64,000 nucleotides of DNA, from assembly GCF_017876595.1 (NCBI RefSeq), contig NZ_JAGIOG010000001.1, positions 1,612,001 to 1,676,000 of the forward strand, written 5' to 3'. Below are positions 27,619 to 36,539 of the stretch, one piece after another; position 1 is the first letter of the stretch, and each line of letters starts with the position of its first letter. The stretch is from Aeromicrobium fastidiosum. Lineage in GTDB: Bacteria; Actinomycetota; Actinomycetes; Propionibacteriales; Nocardioidaceae. A program made the position numbers and the translations under genes. Below the pieces are notes generated by a model. That model did not search any database and was not told the origin of the DNA. It saw nothing but the letters and a program-made list of their open reading frames with translations.

Positions 27619-28672
27619 TGCACCAACAGGTCAGCCCGCGGTCTGCCGGGACCGCGGGCACGGCAGCCCCGTTCGCGCTGCTCGGGGTGGTGCTGGTCGG
27701 GACGATGACCGTCGCCCTCGGCATCGGGGCGGTCGGCATCCCGGTGCCCACGGTCGTCGACGTCCTCCTGCAGCGCCTCGGCGCAGGTGTCGACGTGTCG
27801 GCGCTCGACGACCAGATCGTCTGGCAGCTGCGGATGCCGCGGGTGCTCGGTGCCGCCGCGACGGGGGCAGGCCTCGCGCTGTGCGGTGCCGTGCTCCAGT
27901 CGTTGACCCGCAACGACCTCGCCGATCCCTACCTGCTGGGCATCTCCGGCGGGGCGACCGTCGGTGCCGTCAGCGTCATCGTCCTGGGAGTCAGCCTGGC
28001 CGGTCTGGTCTCGGCCACGATGATCACGCTCGGGGCCTTCGCGGGGGCGTTGGCGGCGATGGCGCTGGTGCTGGCCCTGGCGACGGGACGGTCGGGGGCG
28101 CTGCCGCCGGGACGCACTGTGCTGGCCGGTGTCGCGATCGGCCAGATCTGCGCGGCGTACACGTCGTTCGTCGTCATCATGTCGGGCGACCACGACGCAG
28201 CACGCCGGGTGCTGAGCTGGACGCTGGGATCGCTGGCCGGGCTGCGCTGGCACTCGTCGCTGTTCCTGTGCGTGGCGGCGCTCGTCGCGGGCGTCCTGAT
28301 CATGGCGTTCACGTCGGACCTCGACGCCTTCGCGTTCGGTGAGTCGTCGGCCGGGTCGTTGGGCGTCTCGATCACCGCGACCCGGTGGACGCTGCTGGTC
28401 GGGACGGCCCTGCTGACGGCCTCGCTCGTGGCGTTCACGGGAGCCATCGGTTTCGTGGGGCTCGTGGTGCCGCACGTCGTCCGACTCGTGTGGGGTCCGC
28501 TGCACCGACGGCTGCTCCCGCTCAGCGCCCTGCTCGGCGCGATCCTGCTCGTGTGGGCCGACACCATCGCGCGGTCACTCGTGTCTGGCCAGGAGATCCC
28601 CATCGGCGTCGTCACCGCCGTGGTGGGAGCGCCGTTCTTCGCCTGGTTCCTGCGGCGCGAGGGGAGGGACGC

Positions 28673-28676
<4 letters not shown>
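27618..28676 (+). CDS. FecCD/BtuC-family ABC permease
   Basis: A 352-aa membrane permease with about ten helices. Seen: RMPRVLGAAATGAGLALCGA, LTRNDLADPYLLGISGGA and the coupling-region FTGAIGFVGLVVPHVVR, then LVSGQEIPIGVVTAVVGAPF. These are standard BtuC/FhuB motifs. ATG at 27618 overlaps the binding-protein stop (TGATG). Together with its neighbours it makes a B12 importer. Confidence 0.92.
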
Positions 28677-29430
<754 letters not shown>

Positions 29431-29434
<4 letters not shown>

Positions 29435-30075
29435 CTGCGCTGGTGCTCGTGGGCATGTCGATCGCCGAGGTGAACGACCGCCACGTCCTCGCGGCTCGCG
29501 CCGCGGACGAGGGCGCGACGGTCGCGTTCCTGCAGCACGGGGAGCCGTCGCTGGTCGACGAGCTCACCCGCCTGGCCGGCGACGGGGTCGACGTCATCCG
29601 CCTCGAGCCCGTCGTGCTGACGGATGCCCGGTCGCCGGGGCGGTCGTGGGTGCGCCGGGTCGCGGGGCACTGGCTGCGCGAGGCGCGCCGGCGTCCGACG
29701 ATCCTGGTCGGCGGCACACCTGTCACGGGGGAGGAAGCCGCACTCACGTCATCCGCGTGGGAGCACGTGCCGGGACACTCCCGGCACCTGCTGGTGTGCC
29801 GCGGCCCGCGGTGCTCGGCCCGTGGGGCCCAGCAGACGTCCGAGGCGTTCGACTCGGCGCTCCGCGAGGCGGGGCTCGGCGACGACGACGTGCTGGTCAC
29901 GCAGACCGGCTGCCTGTTCCCGTGCAACCAGGCACCCGTCGTCGTGCTGCACCCCGACGACGCGTGGTTCGGCGGGGTCGACGAGGCGGCAGCGCGACGC
30001 ATCGTGATCGAGCGGCTGGGCTGGGGACTGTCTGTCAGCGATCTGCTGCTGCCGCGCAAGAAACACCAGATCTAG
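29431..30075 (+). CDS. [2Fe-2S] thioredoxin-like ferredoxin-domain protein with CbiX-like N-terminus
   Basis: A 214-aa protein. The N-terminal half (MTALVLVGMSIAE, then VAFLQHGEPSLVDELTRLA) resembles chelatase-type sirohydrochlorin-binding folds. The C-terminal half is a thioredoxin-like ferredoxin with four cysteines: LLVCRGPRCSARGA and TQTGCLFPCNQAPV. It is the last gene of the riboswitch-controlled B12 importer operon (ATGA overlap). A role in reducing or processing incoming corrinoid is plausible but is inference. Confidence 0.75.
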
Positions 30076-30111
30076 TAGTTACAAGCGTGTGGTTTCCATA
30101 TACAGTGGTTG

Positions 30112-30322
30112 ACGCAGCTGGTTCGGCTCCTCAGCCAGGGGAGTCGTGGCAACAGGGAACCCGGTGAAAATCCGGGACTGCCCCGCAGCGGTAAGTGGGA
30201 ACGACCTTCGTCATCAGCACTGGGACTCGTCTGCATCGTCAGGCGGCCTGGGAAGCGACGAACAGTAGGCGGCGGCGCGCGAGCGTCGCCTGGCCCGTGA
30301 GTCCGAAGACCTGCCAGTGCCG
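30112..30322 (+). ncRNA. Cobalamin riboswitch upstream of class I ribonucleotide reductase
   Basis: A second B12 aptamer: CAGGGAACCCGGTGAAAATC, GGGACTGCCCCGCAGCGGTAAG, and the 3' GAGTCCGAAGACCTGCCAG. Ends are approximate. Between the aptamer and nrdA, CACCCCTC (30422-30429) is exactly complementary to the ribosome site GAGGGGTG (30461-30468), and another ACCCCTC occurs at 30410-30416. Translation control by ribosome-site masking is therefore likely. A TATACA hexamer at 30099-30104 may be the -10 of its promoter. Confidence 0.92.
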
Positions 30323-30421
30323 CACCGTCCAGACGACGGTGTGGGTCCGCGACCTCGTGGGAAGGTCAGGGGATCAGGTCGTGCTGCCACGTCTCCGACA
30401 CCGGAGCCGACCCCTCCTCTG

Positions 30422-30468
30422 CACCCCTCAGGCTCGGACTGCGTCCACGCACCAGTTCACGAGGGGTG
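30422..30468 (+). promoter_or_regulatory. Anti-Shine-Dalgarno hairpin before nrdA
   Basis: CACCCCTC at 30422-30429 can pair over eight bases with the nrdA ribosome site GAGGGGTG at 30461-30468, leaving a 31-nt loop. This would be the expression platform of the upstream riboswitch. Pairing is seen; switching is inferred. Confidence 0.65.
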
Positions 30469-30474
30469 AACCGC

Positions 30475-32982
30475 ATGACCATCACAGTCATCAAGCGCGA
30501 CGGATCGCGCGCACCGTACGACGGCTACGAGATCGCCAGGTCCATCGAAGAGGCCAGCACAGGGCTCGACGACCAGGTCGCCCGCGTCACGCAGCTGCAG
30601 TCTGAGCTCGAGATCACGCTGTTCGACGGCATCACGAGCGAGCAGCTGGACGAGGCTGTCGTCCAGGTCGCGCTGCAGAACGTCAAGGACGACCCGGCGT
30701 TCGACACCATCGCGTCGCGCCTGCTGGTCAAGACGCTCTACAAGAAGATCTTCGGCGAGGGCGTGACCCGCGACGAGGTCTACTCCTTCCACGGTCCGGC
30801 CTTCGTCGCCTCGGTGCTGCGGGGTGTCGAGCTGGACCTGCTCGACGCGCGCCTGGCCGAACTGTTCGACCTCGAGGTGCTGGGTGCCGCGCTCGACCCC
30901 GACCGCGACGACCTGATCCGCTACATCGGTGCCCAGACCATGCGCACGCGCTACATGATCTGCGAGCCCGACGGCACACCGCTGGAGGTGCCGCAGTTCT
31001 TCTGGATGCGCGTCGCGATGGGCCTGTCGCTCAACGAGGCCGATCCCACGGCGTCCGCGATCGCCTTCTACGACAAGATGTCACGGCTCGAGTACCTCGC
31101 CGCGGGTTCGACGCTCGTCAACGCCGGGACGTCGTATAGCCAGCTCTCCAACTGCTTCGTGATGCAGATGGAGGACGACATCGAGCACATCGCCAAGAGC
31201 GTCCGCGACGTCATGTGGCTGACGAAGGGCACCGGTGGCATCGGCATGTCGGTCAGCAAGCTGCGCTCCGAGGGCTCGCCGATCCGGTCCAACAACACGT
31301 CGTCGACCGGGCCGATCCCGTTCATGCACACGATCGACTCCACGCTGCGGGCCATCAGCCGCGGCGGCAAGAAGTTCGGTGCCCTCTGCTTCTACATGGA
31401 GAACTGGCACCTCGACTTCGCCCAGTTCCTCGACCTGCGGGCCAACTCCGGCGACCCGTACCGGCGCACCCGCACCGCCAACACCGCGGTGTGGATCTCC
31501 GACGAGTTCATGAAGCGCGTGCAGGACGACGGCGACTGGTTCCTGTTCGACCCACTCGACGTCCCCGACCTGACCGAGCTGTACGGCGCGGCCTTCTCGG
31601 CCCGCTACGCCGAGTACGTCGCGATGGCCGAGGCGGGACAGCGGCGGCACAAGAAGCTGCGCGCCCGCGAGCAGTTCCGCGCGATCCTGGTGTCGCTGCA
31701 GGCCAGTTCCCACCCGTGGCTGACGTGGAAGGACACCATCAACACCCGCGCGCTCAATCACAACACCGGCACGATCCACCTGTCGAACCTCTGCACCGAG
31801 ATCACGCTGCCGCAGGACCGCGACAACGTGGCGGTCTGCAACCTCGCGTCGATCAACCTCTCGCGGCACGTGACCGGACGGCGCCAGCAGGCCCGCATCG
31901 ATTGGATGCGTCTGGCCGAGTCGACCCGGCTCGCGGTGCGTCAGCTCGACAACCTGATCGACATCACGATCTCGTCGGTGCCGGAGTCGGAGCACTCCAA
32001 TGCGATGAACCGCGCGCTCGGCCTCGGCGTCATGGGTTTCACCGACATCGTCGAGCGCTTCGGCCACTCGTACGAGTCGGAGCAGTCGTACGAGCTGATG
32101 GACGAGATCATGGAGTTCATCAGCTGGCACGCCATCGACGCCTCCGCCGACCTAGCGCGTGAGCGTGGGGCTTACCCCAACTTCGAGGGGTCGCGCTGGA
32201 GCCAGGGGATGGTGCCGATCGACTCGATCGACCTGCTCGAGTCTGATCGCGGTGTGCCGGTCGACGTCGACCGCACGACCCGGCTCGACTGGGAGTCGCT
32301 GCGGGGCAAGGTCTCGGCCGGTATCCGCAACTCCACGCTGATGGCGATCGCCCCGACGGCGTCCATCGGCCTCGTGGCCGGTACGACACCGGGGCTCGAC
32401 CCGCAGTTCAGCCAGATCTTCAGCCGCGCGACGAGCTCGGGCAAGTTCCTCGAGGTCAACCGCAACCTCGTCGAGGACCTGCGCGCGCTCGGCCTGTGGG
32501 AGCAGGTACGCGAAGACCTGCTGCGCCACCAGGGCGACCTGTCGAAGGTGGAGGGGGTCCCGGCCGAGCTGCAGGAGATCTACCGGACAAGCTTCCAGCT
32601 GTCGCCCTACGCGTTCATCAACGTCGCGGCCCGCGCCCAGAAATGGATCGACCAGGCCATCAGCCGCAACATCTACCTGCAGAGTCGTGATGTCGGCGAG
32701 ATGGTCGAGCTGTACGCCGCCGCGTGGCGCATGGGCGTCAAGACGACGTACTACCTGCACATGATGCCCAGGCACACCGCCGAGCAGAGCACCGTCAAGG
32801 TCAACAAGGCCGAGGCCTCGACCTCCGCCGGAGGAGCGGCGCGTCGCGGCTTCGGCGCGGCGAGGACGACCCCGCCCCTTGAGCCTGTCGAAAGGGCCGA
32901 CCGCGTCGAGCTCGACGTGATCGACGGTGCCGCCTGCCCGGTCGATCCGCAGGAACGACTGAACTGCGAGTCGTGCCAGTGA
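30475..32982 (+). CDS. nrdA: Class I ribonucleoside-diphosphate reductase, large subunit
   Basis: An 835-aa catalytic subunit reducing ribonucleoside diphosphates. N-terminal ATP-cone: ITVIKRDGSRAPYDGYEIA (residues 2-20). The active-site Cys is in QLSNCFVM, with NLCTEITLP, VAVCNLASINLS, the radical-relay tyrosines in TTYYLHM, and the shuttle pair at the extreme end, CESCQ. The C-terminal linker contains LEPVERAD, encoded by a copy of a dispersed repeat (32876-32896). ATG at 30475 lies eight bases after GAGGGG. B12 riboswitch control implies that a B12-dependent class II enzyme exists elsewhere in the genome. Confidence 0.95.
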   Translation: MTITVIKRDGSRAPYDGYEIARSIEEASTGLDDQVARVTQLQSELEITLFDGITSEQLDEAVVQVALQNVKDDPAFDTIASRLLVKTLYKKIFGEGVTRDEVYSFHGPAFVASVLRGVELDLLDARLAELFDLEVLGAALDPDRDDLIRYIGAQTMRTRYMICEPDGTPLEVPQFFWMRVAMGLSLNEADPTASAIAFYDKMSRLEYLAAGSTLVNAGTSYSQLSNCFVMQMEDDIEHIAKSVRDVMWLTKGTGGIGMSVSKLRSEGSPIRSNNTSSTGPIPFMHTIDSTLRAISRGGKKFGALCFYMENWHLDFAQFLDLRANSGDPYRRTRTANTAVWISDEFMKRVQDDGDWFLFDPLDVPDLTELYGAAFSARYAEYVAMAEAGQRRHKKLRAREQFRAILVSLQASSHPWLTWKDTINTRALNHNTGTIHLSNLCTEITLPQDRDNVAVCNLASINLSRHVTGRRQQARIDWMRLAESTRLAVRQLDNLIDITISSVPESEHSNAMNRALGLGVMGFTDIVERFGHSYESEQSYELMDEIMEFISWHAIDASADLARERGAYPNFEGSRWSQGMVPIDSIDLLESDRGVPVDVDRTTRLDWESLRGKVSAGIRNSTLMAIAPTASIGLVAGTTPGLDPQFSQIFSRATSSGKFLEVNRNLVEDLRALGLWEQVREDLLRHQGDLSKVEGVPAELQEIYRTSFQLSPYAFINVAARAQKWIDQAISRNIYLQSRDVGEMVELYAAAWRMGVKTTYYLHMMPRHTAEQSTVKVNKAEASTSAGGAARRGFGAARTTPPLEPVERADRVELDVIDGAACPVDPQERLNCESCQ
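32876..32896. repeat. Dispersed 21-bp repeat, copy 1 (inside nrdA)
   Basis: CCTTGAGCCTGTCGAAAGG (plus flanking C/G), imperfectly palindromic at its ends. Other copies are at 47518-47537 and 60178-60198. Here it encodes LEPVER in the poorly conserved C-terminal linker of NrdA. Confidence 0.8.
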
Positions 32983-33965
32983 GCGGCGGCATCCTCGGGA
33001 CCGGCATCCGCGAGGGGCTCCTGCTCAAGCCCGTCACCTACCAGTGGGCCATGGATCTGTACGACCAGGCGGTCGCCAACACGTGGTTCCCCAACGAGAT
33101 CCAGCTCGGCGAGGATCTCGCCGACTTCGAGCGGATGAGCGACGAGGAGCGTCACGCGCTGACGTTCCTGATGAGCTACTTCAACCCCAACGAGCTGCTC
33201 GTCAACAAGGCGCTGGCGTTCGGCGTCTACCCGTACGTCAACGCCGCCGAGTGCCATCTCTACCTCGCCAAGCAGATGTGGGAGGAGGCCAATCACTGCA
33301 TGAGCTTCGAGTACGTCCTCGAGACGTTCCCGATCGACCGCGAGGCCGCCTACGACTCGCACGTCACGGTGCCGTCGATGGCTGCCAAGGAGGAGTTCGA
33401 GATCCGCTTCATCACGCGGATGACCGAGCAGACCCTCGACATCACGACGACCGAGGGCAAGCAGGACTTCGTCCGCAACCTCGTGGCGTACAACGTGATT
33501 CTCGAGGGCATCTGGTTCTACTCGGGCTTCATGGTGGCGCTGAGCTTTCGGCAACGCAACCTCCTGCGTAACTTCGCGTCGCTGATCGACTGGGTCGTGC
33601 GCGACGAGAGCCTGCACCTGAAGTTCGGCATCAACCTGATCCTGACGGTGCTGGAGGAGAACCCCGACGTCGCGACGGAGGAGTTCGCCGCCGAGATCCA
33701 GCAGATGATCCTCGACGCCGTCGACATGGAGGAGGCCTACAACCGGGACCTCCTGCCGAGCGGCATCCTCGGTCTCAACGCCGACTACATCAACCAGTAC
33801 GTGCGTTACCTGGCGGACCGGCGGCTCGAGGAGCTCGGCTTCGGGCCGCACTACAACGTCGCCAACCCGGCGAAGTGGATGGCCACGGCCAACGACACGT
33901 TGCAGCTCGTGAACTTCTTCGAGTCGACCAACACGTCGTACGAGGTCAATGCCAAGCAGGCCTGA
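32979..33965 (+). CDS. nrdB: Class I ribonucleotide reductase small subunit lacking the radical tyrosine
   Basis: A 328-aa R2 protein. All metal ligands are visible: Asp49 (DLADFER), Glu103 and His106 (WEEANHCMSF), Glu176 (VILEGIWFY), Glu210 and His213 (RDESLH). The residue four after His106, where E. coli has radical Tyr122, is Phe110 (codon 33306-33308). This is the signature of class Ic-type Mn/Fe R2 proteins, in which a high-valent metal replaces the tyrosyl radical. GTG at 32979 overlaps the nrdA stop; an in-frame GTG at 32973 is possible. The C-terminal Tyr needed for radical transfer is present (NTSYEVNAKQA). Confidence 0.93.
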   Translation: MSGGILGTGIREGLLLKPVTYQWAMDLYDQAVANTWFPNEIQLGEDLADFERMSDEERHALTFLMSYFNPNELLVNKALAFGVYPYVNAAECHLYLAKQMWEEANHCMSFEYVLETFPIDREAAYDSHVTVPSMAAKEEFEIRFITRMTEQTLDITTTEGKQDFVRNLVAYNVILEGIWFYSGFMVALSFRQRNLLRNFASLIDWVVRDESLHLKFGINLILTVLEENPDVATEEFAAEIQQMILDAVDMEEAYNRDLLPSGILGLNADYINQYVRYLADRRLEELGFGPHYNVANPAKWMATANDTLQLVNFFESTNTSYEVNAKQA

Positions 33966-34004
33966 CGTGGATCGCCTGCCGAGGAGCGGTCACGGACTGC
34001 TGAG

Positions 34005-34077
34005 CACCCCCAACGGGATTCGAACCCGTGCTACCGCCGTGAAAGGGCGGCGTCCTAGGCCGCTAGACGATGGGGGC
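34005..34077 (-). tRNA. tRNA-Glu (TTC)
   Basis: Minus-strand cloverleaf: acceptor GCCCCCA/TGGGGGT, D-arm TCGTCTAGCGGCCTAGGA, anticodon stem CCGCC/GGCGG with loop CTTTCAC (anticodon TTC), and T-arm GGGTTCGAATCCC. CCA is not encoded. Confidence 0.95.
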
Positions 34078-34103
34078 CGGAACCCGATCAGCATAATGGA
34101 CGC

Positions 34104-34454
34104 ATGATCCAGCTGAGCGAGGACCGGTTCGCCGAGCTGGTCGAGGCGGCGTTCGCGGGGGTGCCGGACGAGCTGGCCGCGCTGCTCGACAACGTCGTGC
34201 TGTTCATCGAGGCCGACGCCCCGGCCGACGATCCGACCCTGCTGGGGCTCTACGACGGCATCCCGCTGACCGAGCGTGACGGCACGTACGCGGGCGCGAT
34301 GCCCGACCGCATCTTCGTCTACCGCAACCCGACGCTCGAGATCTGCGACACCGAGGACCAGGTCGTCGAGGAGGTCGGCATCACGGTCGTGCACGAGATC
34401 GCGCACCACTTCGGCATCGACGACGACCGGCTGCACGAGCTCGGCTATGCGTGA
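34104..34454 (+). CDS. Small zincin-like metallopeptidase family protein
   Basis: A 116-aa cytosolic protein of the possible-zinc-metallopeptidase family (PF06262-like). The zinc motif VVHEIAHHFGID (HExxH with a following Asp) lies at about residues 95-106. These proteins are conserved in actinobacteria without a known substrate. Its 3' end overlaps the pirin start by eight bases. Confidence 0.85.
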   Translation: MIQLSEDRFAELVEAAFAGVPDELAALLDNVVLFIEADAPADDPTLLGLYDGIPLTERDGTYAGAMPDRIFVYRNPTLEICDTEDQVVEEVGITVVHEIAHHFGIDDDRLHELGYA

Positions 34455-35106
34455 GGTCCGGCGCGCGGGGCAGCGCTTCCGCACCGTCGGCGACGGGGTG
34501 CAGACGTGGCACAGCTTCTCGTACGGCGTGCACTACGACCCCGAGCAGATCGGATTCGGCCCGGTCATGGCGGTCAACGCCGAGCACGTCGAGCCGGGCA
34601 GGGGCTACGACGTCCACCACCACGCCGACGTCGAGATCGTCACGTGGGTGCTGCAGGGCGTGCTGCGCCACGAGGACTCGACGGGGCAGTCGGGAGACAT
34701 CCGGCCGGGGACGGCACAGCGGCTGAGCGCGGGTACGGGCGTGCGGCACTCCGAGCGCAACGCGTCGGACGACGAGCCGCTGGTGTTCGTGCAGATGATG
34801 CTGCGCTCCGACCACGACGGCGATCCCGACTACGCCCAGGTCGACGTCCTGCCTGTGCCCGGCACCCTGGTCCCCGCGGTGTCGGTGCGAGCGTCCGCCG
34901 AGCTGTTCGTGGTGCGGCTCGACGCGGGGCAGGCGGTCGAGGTGCCGGCCTTCGCCCGCAGCCTCGTGATCGTCACACGGGGGGCGATCGGGGTCGACGG
35001 CACCGGGCTGACGGCGGGTGACGAGCTGCGGTCGAGCAACGAGGGGCCGCACGAGCTGGCGGCGACGGTGCCCGCCGAGGTGCTCGTGTGGCAGCTTGGC
35101 GGCTGA
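34447..35106 (+). CDS. Pirin-like bicupin
   Basis: A 219-aa bicupin. N-terminal cupin metal site: GYDVHHHADVEIVTWVLQG and SAGTGVRHSERN, the His/Glu set typical of pirins, some of which have quercetinase activity. The C-terminal cupin looks degenerate (VVRLDAGQAVEVPAFARS). It starts inside the metallopeptidase gene, so the two are co-transcribed. Confidence 0.87.
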   Translation: MREVRRAGQRFRTVGDGVQTWHSFSYGVHYDPEQIGFGPVMAVNAEHVEPGRGYDVHHHADVEIVTWVLQGVLRHEDSTGQSGDIRPGTAQRLSAGTGVRHSERNASDDEPLVFVQMMLRSDHDGDPDYAQVDVLPVPGTLVPAVSVRASAELFVVRLDAGQAVEVPAFARSLVIVTRGAIGVDGTGLTAGDELRSSNEGPHELAATVPAEVLVWQLGG

Positions 35107-35115
35107 CCACGGCGC

Positions 35116-35136
35116 TTCGTTGCGCCACGCAACGAA
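35116..35136. terminator. Inverted repeat between pirin and tmsA genes
   Basis: TTCGTTGCG and CGCAACGAA form a perfect 9-bp stem with a CCA loop, ten bases after the pirin stop. No U-run follows, so it could be a terminator or a protein-binding site near the tmsA promoter. Confidence 0.4.
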
Positions 35137-35180
35137 CCCCCTGAGGTCTCCCGTCACCGCAGGGTCCTAGGCTGACGGGC

Positions 35181-36539
35181 GTGAAAGGTTGGCATGCACA
35201 CGCCGAGGCGGTCGAACGGCTCCTGACGTCCTACGCGAACATCCCGCCGGGTGCGAGGGTGCGTCTGGCCAAGAAGACGTCCAACCTGTTCCGCCCACGG
35301 TCGGCCGACGACGCCCCGGGGCTCGACGTCAGCGGTCTCGACGGCGTCATCGCGATCGACGCCATCGCGGGCACGGCCGACGTGCAGGGCGTCTGCACCT
35401 ACGAGCACCTCGTCGAGGCGACGCTGTCGCTGGGTTTCATCCCCTACGTCGTCCCGCAGCTGCGCACCATCACCCTCGGCGGGGCCGTGACGGGCCTCGG
35501 TATCGAGTCGACGTCGCTGCGCAACGGCCTGCCGCACGAGTCGGTGCTCGAGATGGACATCCTCACGGGCTCCGGCGAGCTCGTCACCGCGACGCCCGAC
35601 AACGAGCACGCCGACCTGTTCGAGGCCTTCCCCAACTCGTACGGCAGCCTCGGCTACGCCACGCGGCTGCGCATCAAGCTCGAGAAGGTGCCGCCCTACG
35701 TCACGCTCCGCCACGTGCGCATGGCCGACGCGGCCCAGGCCGTCAAGGCCATCGCCGACATCGCCGAGACCGGGCACTGGCACGGGGAGCGCGTCGACGG
35801 CATCGACGGCACCGCGTTCACGCCCGACGAGATCTACCTGACGCTCGCGACGTTCACCGACGTCCCGCAGCGCGTCAGCGACTACACCGGCATGGACGTC
35901 TACTACCGCTCGATCCAGCAGCGCGAGATCGACGCGCTCACGATGAACGACTACATCTGGCGCTGGGACACCGACTGGTTCTGGTGCTCGGGGGCGTTCG
36001 GCGCGCAGAAGCCGCTGATCCGTCGCCTGTGGCCCAGGCGGTTCCGTCGCAGCGACGTGTTCCACAAGATCGTGGGCCTCGACGAGCGCTTCGGCATCAT
36101 CCGCACGCTCGACCGCATCAAGAAGATCCCCGGCCGCGAGCGGGTCATCCAGGACGTCGAGGTGCCCCTCGACAAGCTGCCGGAGTTCCTCGAGTGGTTC
36201 GACGCCGAGGTCGGCATGCGTCCGGTGTGGCTGTGCCCGCTGCGCACGACCCGCGCCTGGCCGGTCTACCCGCTCGATCCGAGCGACGTCTACGTCAACG
36301 TCGGCTTCTGGGGCACCGTCGAGGTGCCGGCCGACGCGCCGGCGGGCCTCGTCAACCGTCGCATCGAGGACGCCGTGCACGGCATGGGCGGGCACAAGTC
36401 GCTGTACTCCGAGGCCTTCTACGACCAGGCCACGTTCGACCAGATGTACGGCGGAGACGTGCTCGCCGCCGTGCGCTCCCGATACGACCCCGACAGCAGG
36501 CTGAGCACCCTGTACGAGAAAGCGGTGAAGAACTCATGA
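35181..36539 (+). CDS. tmsA: FAD-dependent reductase of 10-methyl fatty acid synthesis
   Basis: A 452-aa FAD-binding PCMH-type oxidoreductase. Seen: TADVQGVCTYEHLVEATLSL, FAD-binding QLRTITLGGAVTGLGIES, and AFPNSYGSLGYATRLRIKL. It matches the Rv0449c/TmsA/BfaA family, which reduces the 10-methylene acyl chain to the 10-methyl form using NADPH. It is immediately followed by, and coupled to, the methyltransferase that makes that intermediate. The product, tuberculostearic-type acid, is typical of Aeromicrobium and relatives. GTG start at 35181. Confidence 0.85.
   Translation: MKGWHAHAEAVERLLTSYANIPPGARVRLAKKTSNLFRPRSADDAPGLDVSGLDGVIAIDAIAGTADVQGVCTYEHLVEATLSLGFIPYVVPQLRTITLGGAVTGLGIESTSLRNGLPHESVLEMDILTGSGELVTATPDNEHADLFEAFPNSYGSLGYATRLRIKLEKVPPYVTLRHVRMADAAQAVKAIADIAETGHWHGERVDGIDGTAFTPDEIYLTLATFTDVPQRVSDYTGMDVYYRSIQQREIDALTMNDYIWRWDTDWFWCSGAFGAQKPLIRRLWPRRFRRSDVFHKIVGLDERFGIIRTLDRIKKIPGRERVIQDVEVPLDKLPEFLEWFDAEVGMRPVWLCPLRTTRAWPVYPLDPSDVYVNVGFWGTVEVPADAPAGLVNRRIEDAVHGMGGHKSLYSEAFYDQATFDQMYGGDVLAAVRSRYDPDSRLSTLYEKAVKNS

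Noticed and set aside
30076-30112. NrdR box upstream of nrdA
   Set aside because: The CCATATACAGTGG stretch has only partial symmetry and no second box at helical spacing.
34005-34077. tRNA-Glu as a mobile-element attachment site
   Set aside because: No integrase and no repeated tRNA 3' segment were seen nearby.
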